From: an uncultured Lachnospiraceae bacterium
GTDB lineage: Bacteria; Bacillota; Clostridia; Lachnospirales; Lachnospiraceae
NCBI GenBank assembly: GCA_947631075.1
Contig: CANRJU010000068.1
Span: forward strand, 1-11,317
Direction of reading: 5' to 3'
Length of the DNA: 11,317 nucleotides
Positions 1 to 7,411 of the stretch are shown here, piece after piece. The notes under the pieces are model-generated. The model saw nothing but the letters and a program-made list of their open reading frames with translations, had not been told where the DNA came from and did no database searches. Position numbers and translations under genes: made by a program. How positions within the stretch are numbered: position 1 is the first letter of the stretch; each line of letters begins with the position of its first letter.

Positions 1-232
1 GTCCGTATGGATAAGCGTCTCTCAAATCGTCTTTGGTGAGAAAGGGCAGTTTGTGGAGATCCTCCACCGAGCGGATGTCCCCCGGCTCCAATCCCATGTT
101 GCTCATGCGGGTGCGGTAGTACGGCACGTTGTCGTAGACGTTCTTTACCTGTCGTACCAGCCGCTCGTTCTGCCACTTGAGTATCTTCTCCCGGGGCGCG
201 CATTCGATGTCCTTCTGAAAGTAATTTTCCAT
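1..232 (-). CDS. paaK: Phenylacetate-CoA ligase family protein, N-terminal part (cut by window edge)
   Basis: Minus-strand gene; only the first 77 codons are inside the window. The reverse complement starts at ATG (232-230) behind a GAGGT ribosome binding site about 6 bases upstream. The N-terminus, starting MENYFQKDIECAPREKI, with KVPYYR-like NVPYYRTRM, the phrase IRSVEDLHKLPFLTKDDLRD and then YPYG, is the signature start of PaaK-type AMP-forming aryl-CoA ligases. These are about 430 residues long and convert phenylacetate or a related aryl acid to its CoA thioester through an acyl-adenylate in the cytoplasm. The ATP-binding and C-terminal domains lie outside the window, so activity and exact substrate (phenylacetate, indoleacetate or another aryl acid) are not decidable here. 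In gut anaerobes such ligases often work next to ferredoxin-dependent 2-oxoacid oxidoreductases; here the gene is divergent from one (nifJ). The family call is firm, the substrate is inference. Confidence 0.87.
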   Translation of the reverse strand, partial: MENYFQKDIECAPREKILKWQNERLVRQVKNVYDNVPYYRTRMSNMGLEPGDIRSVEDLHKLPFLTKDDLRDAYPYG

Positions 233-248
233 TATATACCTCATTTCT

Positions 249-271
249 GCGCTGTTTTGTGCCGACAGCGC
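249..271 (-). promoter_or_regulatory. Hairpin in the 5' leader of the paaK-like gene
   Basis: A perfect 7-base inverted repeat, GCGCTGT and ACAGCGC, with a 9-base loop. It lies in the transcribed leader of the minus-strand ligase gene, a few bases upstream of that gene's ribosome binding site (about 236-245). There is no T-run after it on the minus strand, so it is not an obvious terminator. It could influence translation or mRNA stability, or be chance. No role is shown. Confidence 0.3.
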
Positions 272-315
272 CCGGCCGCGGACCAGATTGCCCGCCTCAT
301 TGGTACTTCCCCGTT

Positions 316-345
316 ATTGTACCATAAGTAAAGGGGATATGACAA
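316..345 (-). promoter_or_regulatory. Promoter for the minus-strand paaK-like gene
   Basis: Read on the minus strand: TTGTCA (345-340), an 18-base spacer, then TACAAT (321-316). The -10 box is preceded by TGG, giving an extended -10 element (TGn). A start point near 309 would give a leader of about 75 bases before the ATG at 232. This is a good sigma-A match, read by eye only. Confidence 0.6.
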
Positions 346-434
346 CTAAAAAAGATATGGGCGGGGCGGCGGGAAAGCATTTTCCGGTTTCTCTCAAAAT
401 TTTCTACATTTTATGAAATCCGCCCGTTTCAATC

Positions 435-463
435 TTTACAATTTTATTTCGAAGTGATAAAAT
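435..463 (+). promoter_or_regulatory. Promoter for nifJ
   Basis: TTTACA (435-440), 17-base spacer, TAAAAT (458-463): a good sigma-A promoter that would start transcription near 470. This leaves a short leader of about 30 bases carrying the ribosome binding site AAGGAGGG (483-490), 11 bases before the nifJ ATG. The flanking sequence (about 374-434) is AT-rich and has a small inverted repeat (GGAAA...TTTCC, about 372-385). No clear operator for a named regulator could be assigned. Confidence 0.65.
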
Positions 464-501
464 AAAGGAATGAAAAATATGTAAGGAGGGCATAGACAAA
501 A

Positions 502-3500
502 ATGGCCAGAAAAATGAAAACTATGGATGGTAACACTGCGGCCGCTCACGTTTCCTACGCGTTCACCGAGGCAGCAGCGATCTATCCGATCACACCGTCT
601 TCTCCGATGGCTGACTACACCGATCAGTGGGCCACTCAGGGAAGGAAGAATATCTTCGGACAGACGGTTATGATGTCTGAGATGGAATCTGAGGGAGGAG
701 CAGCAGGCGCTGTTCACGGCTCTTTGGAAGCAGGAGCGCTGACGACTACATATACCGCTTCCCAGGGACTTCTTCTGATGATCCCGAACCTCTACAAGAT
801 TGCCGGCGAGCTGCTCCCGGGCGTTGTACACGTTACAGCCAGAGCGTTAGCGAGCCACGCGTTATCTATTTTCGGCGACCACTCTGACGTATACGCATGC
901 CGTCAGACCGGTTTTGCCATGCTCTGTTCCAGCAATGTACAGGAAGTTATGGACCTGGGCGCCGTTGCCCATCTGACTGCAATCGAAGGACGCGTTCCGT
1001 TTATGCACTTCTTCGACGGCTTCCGTACTTCCCATGAGATTCAGAAGATCGAGATCTGGGACTATGACGATCTGAAAGAGATGTGCAACATGGAGGCAGT
1101 TCAGGCATTCCGCGACCGCGCTTTGAATCCGGAGCATCCGGTACAGCGTGGTACCGCGCAGAACCCGGACGTATTCTTCCAGGCAAGAGAGGCATGCAAC
1201 AAGTATTATGACGCTGTTCCGGATCTGACACAGCAGTACATGGACAAGGTAAACGCAAAGATCGGCACCGACTACAAGCTGTTCAACTACTACGGCGCGC
1301 CGGACGCGGAGAAGGTAATCGTAGCGATGGGCTCTGTCTGCGACACCATCGAGGAGACCGTAGATTACCTGATGAGCAAGGGCGAGAAGGTAGGTCTTGT
1401 GAAGGTTCGCCTGTTCCGTCCGTTCAGCGCAAAGCATCTGGTAGACGCGATTCCGGATACCGCCAAGGTAATCAGCGTGCTGGATCGCTCTAAGGAGCCG
1501 GGCGCGCAGGGCGAGGCTCTGTATCTGGACGTTGTATCCGCGCTGCGTGATACCAAGTTCCACAATGCGAAGATTCTTGGCGGACGCTATGGCCTTGGTT
1601 CCAAGGACACCATTCCGGCAGACATTATTGCCGTATACAACAACGAGTCCAAAGAGAGATTTACCATCGGCATCAAGGACGATGTTACCAATCTTTCCCT
1701 GGATCGCACGGAGAGCCCGGTTACCGCGCCGGAGGGAACGACATCCTGTAAGTTCTGGGGTCTTGGCGCGGACGGTACGGTAGGAGCCAACAAGAACTCC
1801 ATCAAGATCATCGGCGACCACACCGACAAGTATGCGCAGGCATATTTTGATTACGACTCCAAGAAGTCCGGCGGCGTTACGATTTCCCACCTGCGTTTCG
1901 GAGACAGCCCGATCAAGTCCACCTATCTGATCAACAAGGCAGATTTTGTAGCTTGCCACATGCCTGCTTATGTGAGAAAGTACAACATGGTACAGGATCT
2001 GAAGGACGGCGGTTCCTTCCTTTTGAACTGCTCCTGGGATATGGACGAGCTGGAGAAGCATCTGCCGGGACAGGTAAAGAGATACATGGCACAGCACAAC
2101 ATCAATTTCTACACCATTGACGGCTTCAAACTGGGCAAGGAGATTGGTCTGGGCGGCCGTATCAACACGATCCTGCAGTCCGCGTTCTTCACGATTTCCG
2201 GTATCATTCCGAAGGAAGACGCCATTCAGTACATGAAAGATGCCGCTACCGCTTCCTATTCTAAGAAGGGCGACGACATCGTTAAGATGAACCATGACGC
2301 CATCGACGCAGGCGCTGAGAACTTCAAGAAGATTGAGATTCCGGCTTCCTGGGCTGACGCGCAGGATGAGGATCTTTCTATCACTGTAGACGGCGACAGA
2401 AAAGACCTGGTAGAATATGTAAACACGATTCAGAATGCAATCAACAGCCAGACCGGAAACGACCTGCCTGTATCCGCATTCGAGAAATATGTAGACGGTA
2501 CTCTCCCGAGCGGTTCCGCCGCATACGAGAAGCGCGGCGTAGCTGTGGATGTTCCGCAGTGGAATCCGGAGGGATGTATCCAGTGTAACTTCTGTTCCTA
2601 TGTATGTCCGCACGCTTGTATCCGTCCGGTAGCTATGGACGCTGACCAGCTTGCAAAGGCTCCGGCTAACAACGCGGTAGACTTAAAGGGCGTTGACGGC
2701 GTGAAGTTCGTTATGAGCGTTTCCGCTGACGACTGTACCGGATGCGGTTCCTGTGCTAATGTATGCCCAGGCAACATGAAGAACAGCGTTCTCACGATGG
2801 TTCCGTACGATCAGGGACACGCACAGCAGGATTTCTTCAACTATGGCGTTACCATTGACGCTCCTGCCGCTGTACTGGAGAAGTTCCCGGAGACAACGGT
2901 CAAGGGAAGCCAGTACAAGCAGCCGTTGTTAGAGTTCTCCGGCGCCTGCGGCGGATGCGGAGAGACTCCGTACGCCAAGCTGATGACACAGCTCTTTGGC
3001 GACAGAATGTACATTGCCAATGCGACAGGATGCTCCTCCATCTGGGGCGGTTCCTCACCGGCATCTCCGTATACGGTAAATCACGAGGGCAAGGGTCCGG
3101 CATGGGCAAACTCCTTGTTTGAGGACAACGCTGAGTACGGCTTCGGTATGCAGCTGGGCCAGAAGGCAAACCGCGCAAAGGTTGTTACGGCTGTAGAAGA
3201 ACTGCTGAAAGTCGCTGAGAAAGAGGATGTAAAGGCGAAGCTGCAGGCTTACCTTGACACATTGGACAACAGCGGCGCAAGCGCTAAGGCAACGAAAGAG
3301 ATGATCGATGCCATCCAGGCATGCGGCTGTGAGAATGAGTACGCAAAGCAGATTCTTGCGCTGAAAGATTTCGCGGCTAAGAAGTCCCAGTGGATCCTGG
3401 GCGGTGACGGATGGGCTTACGACATCGGTTACGGCGGACTGGATCATGTATTGGCAAGCGGCCAGGATGTAAACGTGCTCGTATTTGATACCGAGGTTTA

Positions 3501-4029
3501 TTCCAACACCGGCGGCCAGGCTTCCAAGGCTACCCCGACCGGCGCGATCGCTCAGTTTGCCGCAGGCGGTAAGGAAGTGAAGAAGAAAGACCTTGCTGCT
3601 ATCGCTATGAGCTATGGCTACATCTATGTGGCACAGATCGCTCAGGGCGCTGATATGAATCAGATGGTGAAGGCATTTGTTGAGGCCGAGGCTTATCCGG
3701 GTCCGTCGCTGATCATTGCCTATGCTCCGTGTATCAACCACGGTATCAAGGGCGGCATGAAGAGCGCTCAGACCGAGGAGAAGAAAGCGGTAGAGTCCGG
3801 TTACTGGCATCTGTTCCGCTACAATCCTTCTCTGGCAGCAGAGGGCAAGAATCCGTTTATCTTAGACTCCAAAGAGCCTAAGGGCGGCTATCAGGACTTC
3901 CTGATGGGCGAGGTTCGTTACAACCGTCTGTCCCGTTCCAACCCGGAGCGCGCGAAAGCACTCTTTGACAAGGCTGAGAGCGATGCCAAGGCGAAGTATG
4001 AGGCATTGAAGGAAAGAGCAGCTAAATAA
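502..4029 (+). CDS. nifJ: Pyruvate:ferredoxin (flavodoxin) oxidoreductase, single-chain
   Basis: 1175-residue cytoplasmic enzyme that oxidises pyruvate with CoA to acetyl-CoA and CO2 and passes the electrons to ferredoxin, the central step of anaerobic pyruvate breakdown. The N-terminal pyruvate-binding domain has YPITPSSPMAD (28-38, with Thr31), Glu64 and Arg114, which correspond to active-site residues of the Desulfovibrio africanus enzyme. Two ferredoxin-type [4Fe-4S] motifs follow: Cys692/695/698/702 and Cys745/748/751/755. The C-terminal thiamine diphosphate domain has GACGGCGE (814-821), Cys844 and Cys1077, which with Cys816/819 should bind the third cluster, plus GDGWAYD (968-974) and SNTGGQ (1001-1006). 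Order and length match the fused single-chain family. It stops without the roughly 60-residue C-terminal extension linked to oxygen tolerance in D. africanus. Start supported by AAGGAGGG 11 bases upstream. Strongly biased codon use suggests high expression. It is monocistronic, between its own promoter and a terminator. Confidence 0.98.
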   Translation: MARKMKTMDGNTAAAHVSYAFTEAAAIYPITPSSPMADYTDQWATQGRKNIFGQTVMMSEMESEGGAAGAVHGSLEAGALTTTYTASQGLLLMIPNLYKIAGELLPGVVHVTARALASHALSIFGDHSDVYACRQTGFAMLCSSNVQEVMDLGAVAHLTAIEGRVPFMHFFDGFRTSHEIQKIEIWDYDDLKEMCNMEAVQAFRDRALNPEHPVQRGTAQNPDVFFQAREACNKYYDAVPDLTQQYMDKVNAKIGTDYKLFNYYGAPDAEKVIVAMGSVCDTIEETVDYLMSKGEKVGLVKVRLFRPFSAKHLVDAIPDTAKVISVLDRSKEPGAQGEALYLDVVSALRDTKFHNAKILGGRYGLGSKDTIPADIIAVYNNESKERFTIGIKDDVTNLSLDRTESPVTAPEGTTSCKFWGLGADGTVGANKNSIKIIGDHTDKYAQAYFDYDSKKSGGVTISHLRFGDSPIKSTYLINKADFVACHMPAYVRKYNMVQDLKDGGSFLLNCSWDMDELEKHLPGQVKRYMAQHNINFYTIDGFKLGKEIGLGGRINTILQSAFFTISGIIPKEDAIQYMKDAATASYSKKGDDIVKMNHDAIDAGAENFKKIEIPASWADAQDEDLSITVDGDRKDLVEYVNTIQNAINSQTGNDLPVSAFEKYVDGTLPSGSAAYEKRGVAVDVPQWNPEGCIQCNFCSYVCPHACIRPVAMDADQLAKAPANNAVDLKGVDGVKFVMSVSADDCTGCGSCANVCPGNMKNSVLTMVPYDQGHAQQDFFNYGVTIDAPAAVLEKFPETTVKGSQYKQPLLEFSGACGGCGETPYAKLMTQLFGDRMYIANATGCSSIWGGSSPASPYTVNHEGKGPAWANSLFEDNAEYGFGMQLGQKANRAKVVTAVEELLKVAEKEDVKAKLQAYLDTLDNSGASAKATKEMIDAIQACGCENEYAKQILALKDFAAKKSQWILGGDGWAYDIGYGGLDHVLASGQDVNVLVFDTEVYSNTGGQASKATPTGAIAQFAAGGKEVKKKDLAAIAMSYGYIYVAQIAQGADMNQMVKAFVEAEAYPGPSLIIAYAPCINHGIKGGMKSAQTEEKKAVESGYWHLFRYNPSLAAEGKNPFILDSKEPKGGYQDFLMGEVRYNRLSRSNPERAKALFDKAESDAKAKYEALKERAAK

Positions 4030-4067
4030 TTGACAGCATAGATCTGTCACACGGGTGAATGTTTTAT

Positions 4068-4106
4068 TTCAGAGGAGTCATTTCGGTGATTCCTCTGAAT
4101 TTTTCT
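4068..4106 (+). terminator. Rho-independent terminator of nifJ
   Basis: A stem of about 13 bp (4068-4080 with 4087-4099, core CAGAGGA/TCCTCTG, one G-T wobble) with the 6-base loop TTTCGG, followed by a T-rich tail (TTTTTCT). It lies about 40 bases after the nifJ stop. A smaller inverted repeat (TGACAG...CTGTCA, 4031-4049) sits between the stop codon and the terminator and has no clear role. Confidence 0.88.
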
Positions 4107-4150
4107 AATACAATGTCAGGGTATGAAAAGAAAATGACAAAAAGGGTTAC

Positions 4151-4156
4151 TATAAT
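4151..4156 (+). promoter_or_regulatory. Possible -10 box upstream of the beta-helix gene
   Basis: A perfect TATAAT (4151-4156) in the gap between the nifJ terminator and the next gene, giving a leader of about 80 bases. At 17-base spacing the -35 position reads AAGAAA, a poor match; an ATGACA is present at 4134-4139 but is too close. Either a weak or activator-dependent promoter, or chance. The gap 4107-4241 shows nothing else convincing. Confidence 0.4.
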
Positions 4157-4241
4157 AAATGCAGGAAGATGTTCTGAACGCCCGCAGCGCCAGGCTGCTT
4201 CGTGAGGAATGAAAAGATGGGATCTGGAGGATGGATGTGCA

Positions 4242-6737
4242 ATGGACAGACATGGGGTTATGCGCCGACTGGCATTTTTGGGATTTATTTCAATGTCTTT
4301 TTTGATGGCCGGGACACAGTCCCAGGCAAAAAAAGCAGTAAAGAGTTACACGATCGGGCCCAAGGCCGCGCCTCTTGAAAAAGAGACGAAGAAAAAGAAA
4401 ACTTATAATAAGAAAACCAGACAGTATTACGCGATACAGTCTTATTTAAATAAATTGGGGGAAAAGGGCGGAACGCTGAAATTAAAAAAGGGAACCTACA
4501 AGATCCCCCGCACGCTGTATGTGCCGTCCGATGTGAGTATCCAGTTGAAATCCGGCGCCAAGCTGGTCAAGACAGAGGATACCGGGACGAAGAAATTAAA
4601 GAGCACCAAGTTTTTGTTTCAGTTGATTTCGGAGAAGAAGGCAACCAATGGAAAGCTGGTGGGCGGATACCGCGCCTCGCAGAACGTCTCCATCAAGGGA
4701 AGCACGGATTCGGAGATCAGCCTGGGGAAAGTCAAGGGCGCGACGGCTGTGTATGCCGGACACGCCAACACCGTCACCATTGAGAAAATCAAATTTACAA
4801 ACCGGCAGGGTGGCAGCTACATCTGGGTGGAGGGCTCCAAAAATGTTTCTATTCAGAAGTGCGATTTCCAGAAGGCGGTCAGCGTGTCGGGCCTTGAAAA
4901 CCAGATGGCTGTGCGGCTGGAGGTGATCAATTCCGAGATCAATGATTTTTCCGGGCTGTGGAGCAGGCTGGACAACACGGTAAACAAAAATATCATAATC
5001 GAGGACAACCAGTTCTCCGGCAATGAGATCGGCGTGGGAAGCGCGAAGTACGCGTCTACGGACGCCAGTCCCCTGTATCAGACAAAGGTTCAGGTCAAGA
5101 ACAACACATTTACCGATATAAAGAACTATGACATATACGCGATGGTGTGGAAAACGCCGGACATTTCAGCTAATGTCATGAGCCGCAGTTCCAAGGGCCC
5201 ACGCAGCATTTGTCCCGTGTACGGGCTGGGAGTGGATGAACCGGCGATCAGCAGCAACACGATTTCCGGCTGTCAGTACGCCGTTCAGTTCGTGACGGCG
5301 CTCAACGAGGGATCCGGCTCCTCGCTGCCCTCCGTCGTCTCCCAGATCGGGGAGGAGAGCCTGAAAAGTATGGATACCAATACCGTCTCGGACGCCGAAC
5401 ACTATTATGTGGCGATGGACGGGTCCCGGCTGTTCTATTTTCAGGACAAAAGGGACAACAAATTTACCATACGCACGGACTCCATTCCTTATCGGGAAAA
5501 ATACATGGATTATGTGAATTATAACAGCAAAAAATATTACTACATCTTTCTCTCCTACATGGAGCAGTTAGAGTATGCGGGAGGCGGGACAATTACCGTG
5601 GAGGCGGGAGAGTATCCTGTGACCAACAATATCTGCATTCCGTCTAATGTGACGCTGAAGCTAAAAGATGGCGTGACATTTAAAAAGGCGGGGACGACGG
5701 TGTACGACATCTGCTACGCCAAGACGATTTTCACCATCGTGCCCCCTTCTAAGGACAATACGGTAAAGACGGTCACCGGATACAATGGTTCCCATGACGT
5801 CAAAATCCAGGGATCGGGCACCGTCGTCATGGACTGCGACAATGTGCTCAACGCCATGGCGATTGTCATGGGACACACCAAGAACGTCACCATTTCGGGA
5901 ATCACTTTCCGAAATGAGTACGGATGTCATTTTATTGAACTAAATTCCTCGAAAAATGCCGTGGTGGAGAAATGCCATTTTGAAAATTTCAAGCCGGTGG
6001 ACGGAAAGAGCCACAAGGAGTGTATCAATATAGACGGGACGGATAATTATATCGAGGGCTTTAACTATGACTGGTCCGCCCATGACAAGACCACCTGCCA
6101 GGATGTTTTTATCCGGAACAACACATTTAAAAATATTACCACGGCGGTGGGGAGCCACACTTATTTTGCCGACGGCGAGACGCAGAAGTATCAGACCAAC
6201 ATTCAGATTTACGACAACGAGGTGACAGATACCTACAACGCGGCTTTCCGCGTGCTCAACTGGAAGGATTTTGTTATTCGGGACAATACCATTAAGAATA
6301 TCCACGCGCTGGCGGACACCAGCACCGGGGTGAGCGATGAGGATTCCAATTATGTGGCCATGCTGTTACGGGGAGCGGTCAATCCGACTGTGACCCAAAA
6401 TACATTTGAAAATCTCACCTATTATCCGATCCGCGTGATCATGACGACGCAGCCCAACACGGAGACGGCTGTCAAGGGCGGATATCCGTCGACCGTATCC
6501 CAGATTTCCGATGAGAACTGGGCGGCTATGCTGGACAATGAGCTGGTGAACGTCGCCAAGCCGAAGTACAAGGCGATTATCGTGAGGGAGACGGACGATC
6601 AGAAGGATTCCAAGGCGGAGAAGAAGAAATTTACCGCGGACGGAGAGAGTTCTGACGAGGGGAGCAGCGGTCCGGATGACGAACCGGAAGAAGGCGAGGA
6701 CGAGAGCGACGAGGAAATGACGGATACCACGGATTGA
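4242..6737 (+). CDS. Secreted right-handed parallel beta-helix protein with two tandem modules and an acidic tail
   Basis: 831 residues from ATG 4242, chosen because GGAGG (4226-4230) lies 11 bases ahead. An in-frame ATG at 4209 would add 11 residues, but its only GAGGA is directly adjacent, which is too close. A signal peptide is visible: basic MDRHGVMRR, a hydrophobic stretch to about residue 24, and likely cleavage after SQA (about 29). Two diverged modules follow, about 55-382 and 425-771. Each begins with a Pectate_lyase_3-like cap (GGTLKLKKGTY / GGGTITVEAGEY, then PSDVSIQLKSG / PSNVTLKLKDG), runs through coils rich in N-x-T/S-I-x-x-x-x-F and N-N-T-F turns, and ends with VSQI. Module 2 has HKECINID (591-598) and VGSH (636-639), which module 1 lacks. 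The last about 48 residues are extremely acidic. No LPxTG, SLH or other anchor is present. This architecture is typical of polysaccharide lyases or glycan-binding proteins acting outside the cell; substrate and activity are unknown. It is a single gene between the nifJ terminator and the greA promoter. Confidence 0.9.
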   Translation: MDRHGVMRRLAFLGFISMSFLMAGTQSQAKKAVKSYTIGPKAAPLEKETKKKKTYNKKTRQYYAIQSYLNKLGEKGGTLKLKKGTYKIPRTLYVPSDVSIQLKSGAKLVKTEDTGTKKLKSTKFLFQLISEKKATNGKLVGGYRASQNVSIKGSTDSEISLGKVKGATAVYAGHANTVTIEKIKFTNRQGGSYIWVEGSKNVSIQKCDFQKAVSVSGLENQMAVRLEVINSEINDFSGLWSRLDNTVNKNIIIEDNQFSGNEIGVGSAKYASTDASPLYQTKVQVKNNTFTDIKNYDIYAMVWKTPDISANVMSRSSKGPRSICPVYGLGVDEPAISSNTISGCQYAVQFVTALNEGSGSSLPSVVSQIGEESLKSMDTNTVSDAEHYYVAMDGSRLFYFQDKRDNKFTIRTDSIPYREKYMDYVNYNSKKYYYIFLSYMEQLEYAGGGTITVEAGEYPVTNNICIPSNVTLKLKDGVTFKKAGTTVYDICYAKTIFTIVPPSKDNTVKTVTGYNGSHDVKIQGSGTVVMDCDNVLNAMAIVMGHTKNVTISGITFRNEYGCHFIELNSSKNAVVEKCHFENFKPVDGKSHKECINIDGTDNYIEGFNYDWSAHDKTTCQDVFIRNNTFKNITTAVGSHTYFADGETQKYQTNIQIYDNEVTDTYNAAFRVLNWKDFVIRDNTIKNIHALADTSTGVSDEDSNYVAMLLRGAVNPTVTQNTFENLTYYPIRVIMTTQPNTETAVKGGYPSTVSQISDENWAAMLDNELVNVAKPKYKAIIVRETDDQKDSKAEKKKFTADGESSDEGSSGPDDEPEEGEDESDEEMTDTTD

Positions 6738-6784
6738 TGCATGGATGCTTGGCTTTTAATTGATGGTCAGATGGGACAGCATAA

Positions 6785-6813
6785 TTGACAACGTGGCCGG
6801 CATGCGTTATAAT
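6785..6813 (+). promoter_or_regulatory. Consensus promoter of the greA-lysS operon
   Basis: TTGACA (6785-6790), exactly 17 bases, TATAAT (6808-6813): a perfect match to the sigma-A consensus in both boxes. The leader of about 80 bases before greA holds a short inverted repeat CCCAT...ATGGG (6829-6847) and the greA ribosome binding site GGAGG (6883-6887). No convincing terminator for the upstream beta-helix gene was seen in 6738-6784, so some read-through into this operon is possible. Confidence 0.88.
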
Positions 6814-6899
6814 TAAACGATATTAAAACCCATGAGATGAGGATGGGAGGCGCGGATGTCTCCGGTCTAATTGCTCTGGAATGGAGGTAGTCATTAGTC

Positions 6900-7385
6900 A
6901 TGGCAGAGACAAAAAAGAATATTTTAACCTATGAGGGATTGAAAACTTTGGAGGATGAGCTTCACAACCTGAAGGTCAACCGCCGCCGCGAAGTGGCCCA
7001 GAAGATCAAAGAGGCCAGAGAGCAGGGAGACCTGTCGGAGAATGCGGAATACGATGCAGCCAAGGAAGAACAGAGAGACATTGAGCTCCGTATTGAGGAA
7101 ATTGACAAGATTCTGAAAAACGCGGAAGTGGTCGTAGATGAGGACGTGGACGCCAGCGTGATCAACGTGGGATGCACCGTCATCATCAAGGATTTAGAGT
7201 TCAATGAGGAGATGGAGTACAAGATTGTGGGCTCCACGGAGGCCAACAGCCTTCAGGGCAAGATTTCCAATGAATCTCCGGTCGGAAAAGCGCTGCTTGG
7301 CGCCCAGAAGGGCGAGGTTGTCGAGGTGGAGACGCCGGCCGGCATCATTAAGTATGAGATATTGGATTTCCATAAGAATAATTAA
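6900..7385 (+). CDS. greA: Transcription elongation factor GreA
   Basis: 161 residues, the normal length for GreA. It binds RNA polymerase through the secondary channel and stimulates cleavage of backtracked RNA so that stalled complexes resume. The N-terminal coiled coil (about 12-78) carries the tip motif GDLSENAEYDAAKEEQ (43-58); Asp44 and Glu47 correspond to the Mg-coordinating acidic pair of E. coli GreA (Asp41/Glu44). The C-terminal FKBP-like domain has the family phrases YKIVGSTEA and ISNESPVGKALLGAQKGE. GGAGG lies 12 bases before the ATG. It is the first gene of a two-gene operon, with lysS starting 26 bases after its stop; greA-lysS adjacency is common in clostridia. Nothing is odd in the sequence. 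Confidence 0.97.
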   Translation: MAETKKNILTYEGLKTLEDELHNLKVNRRREVAQKIKEAREQGDLSENAEYDAAKEEQRDIELRIEEIDKILKNAEVVVDEDVDASVINVGCTVIIKDLEFNEEMEYKIVGSTEANSLQGKISNESPVGKALLGAQKGEVVEVETPAGIIKYEILDFHKNN

Positions 7386-7411
7386 GAGTGAGAGCGAGGA
7401 GTTAGAGAACA

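Noticed and set aside
359..373. G-rich run that might form a quadruplex between the divergent promoters
   Set aside because: One of the four G-runs has only two bases, so only a weak two-layer structure is possible; there is no supporting evidence.
398..412. CodY-box-like sequence upstream of nifJ
   Set aside because: It agrees with the AATTTTCWGAAAATT consensus at only about 11 of 15 positions, in AT-rich DNA where such matches are common by chance.
862..2613. Long open frame on the minus strand inside nifJ (583 codons)
   Set aside because: It lies wholly antisense to a textbook PFOR gene with catalytic motifs throughout. The biased codon use of nifJ avoids the triplets that would make stops on the other strand. 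The translation has no recognisable domain. The same applies to the minus-strand frames at 436-831 and 3055-3810.
4209..4241. Upstream ATG start for the beta-helix gene
   Set aside because: Its GAGGA motif directly abuts the ATG, leaving no spacing, and it would put eleven charged residues before the signal peptide. The ATG at 4242 has GGAGG at a spacing seen in the other genes here.
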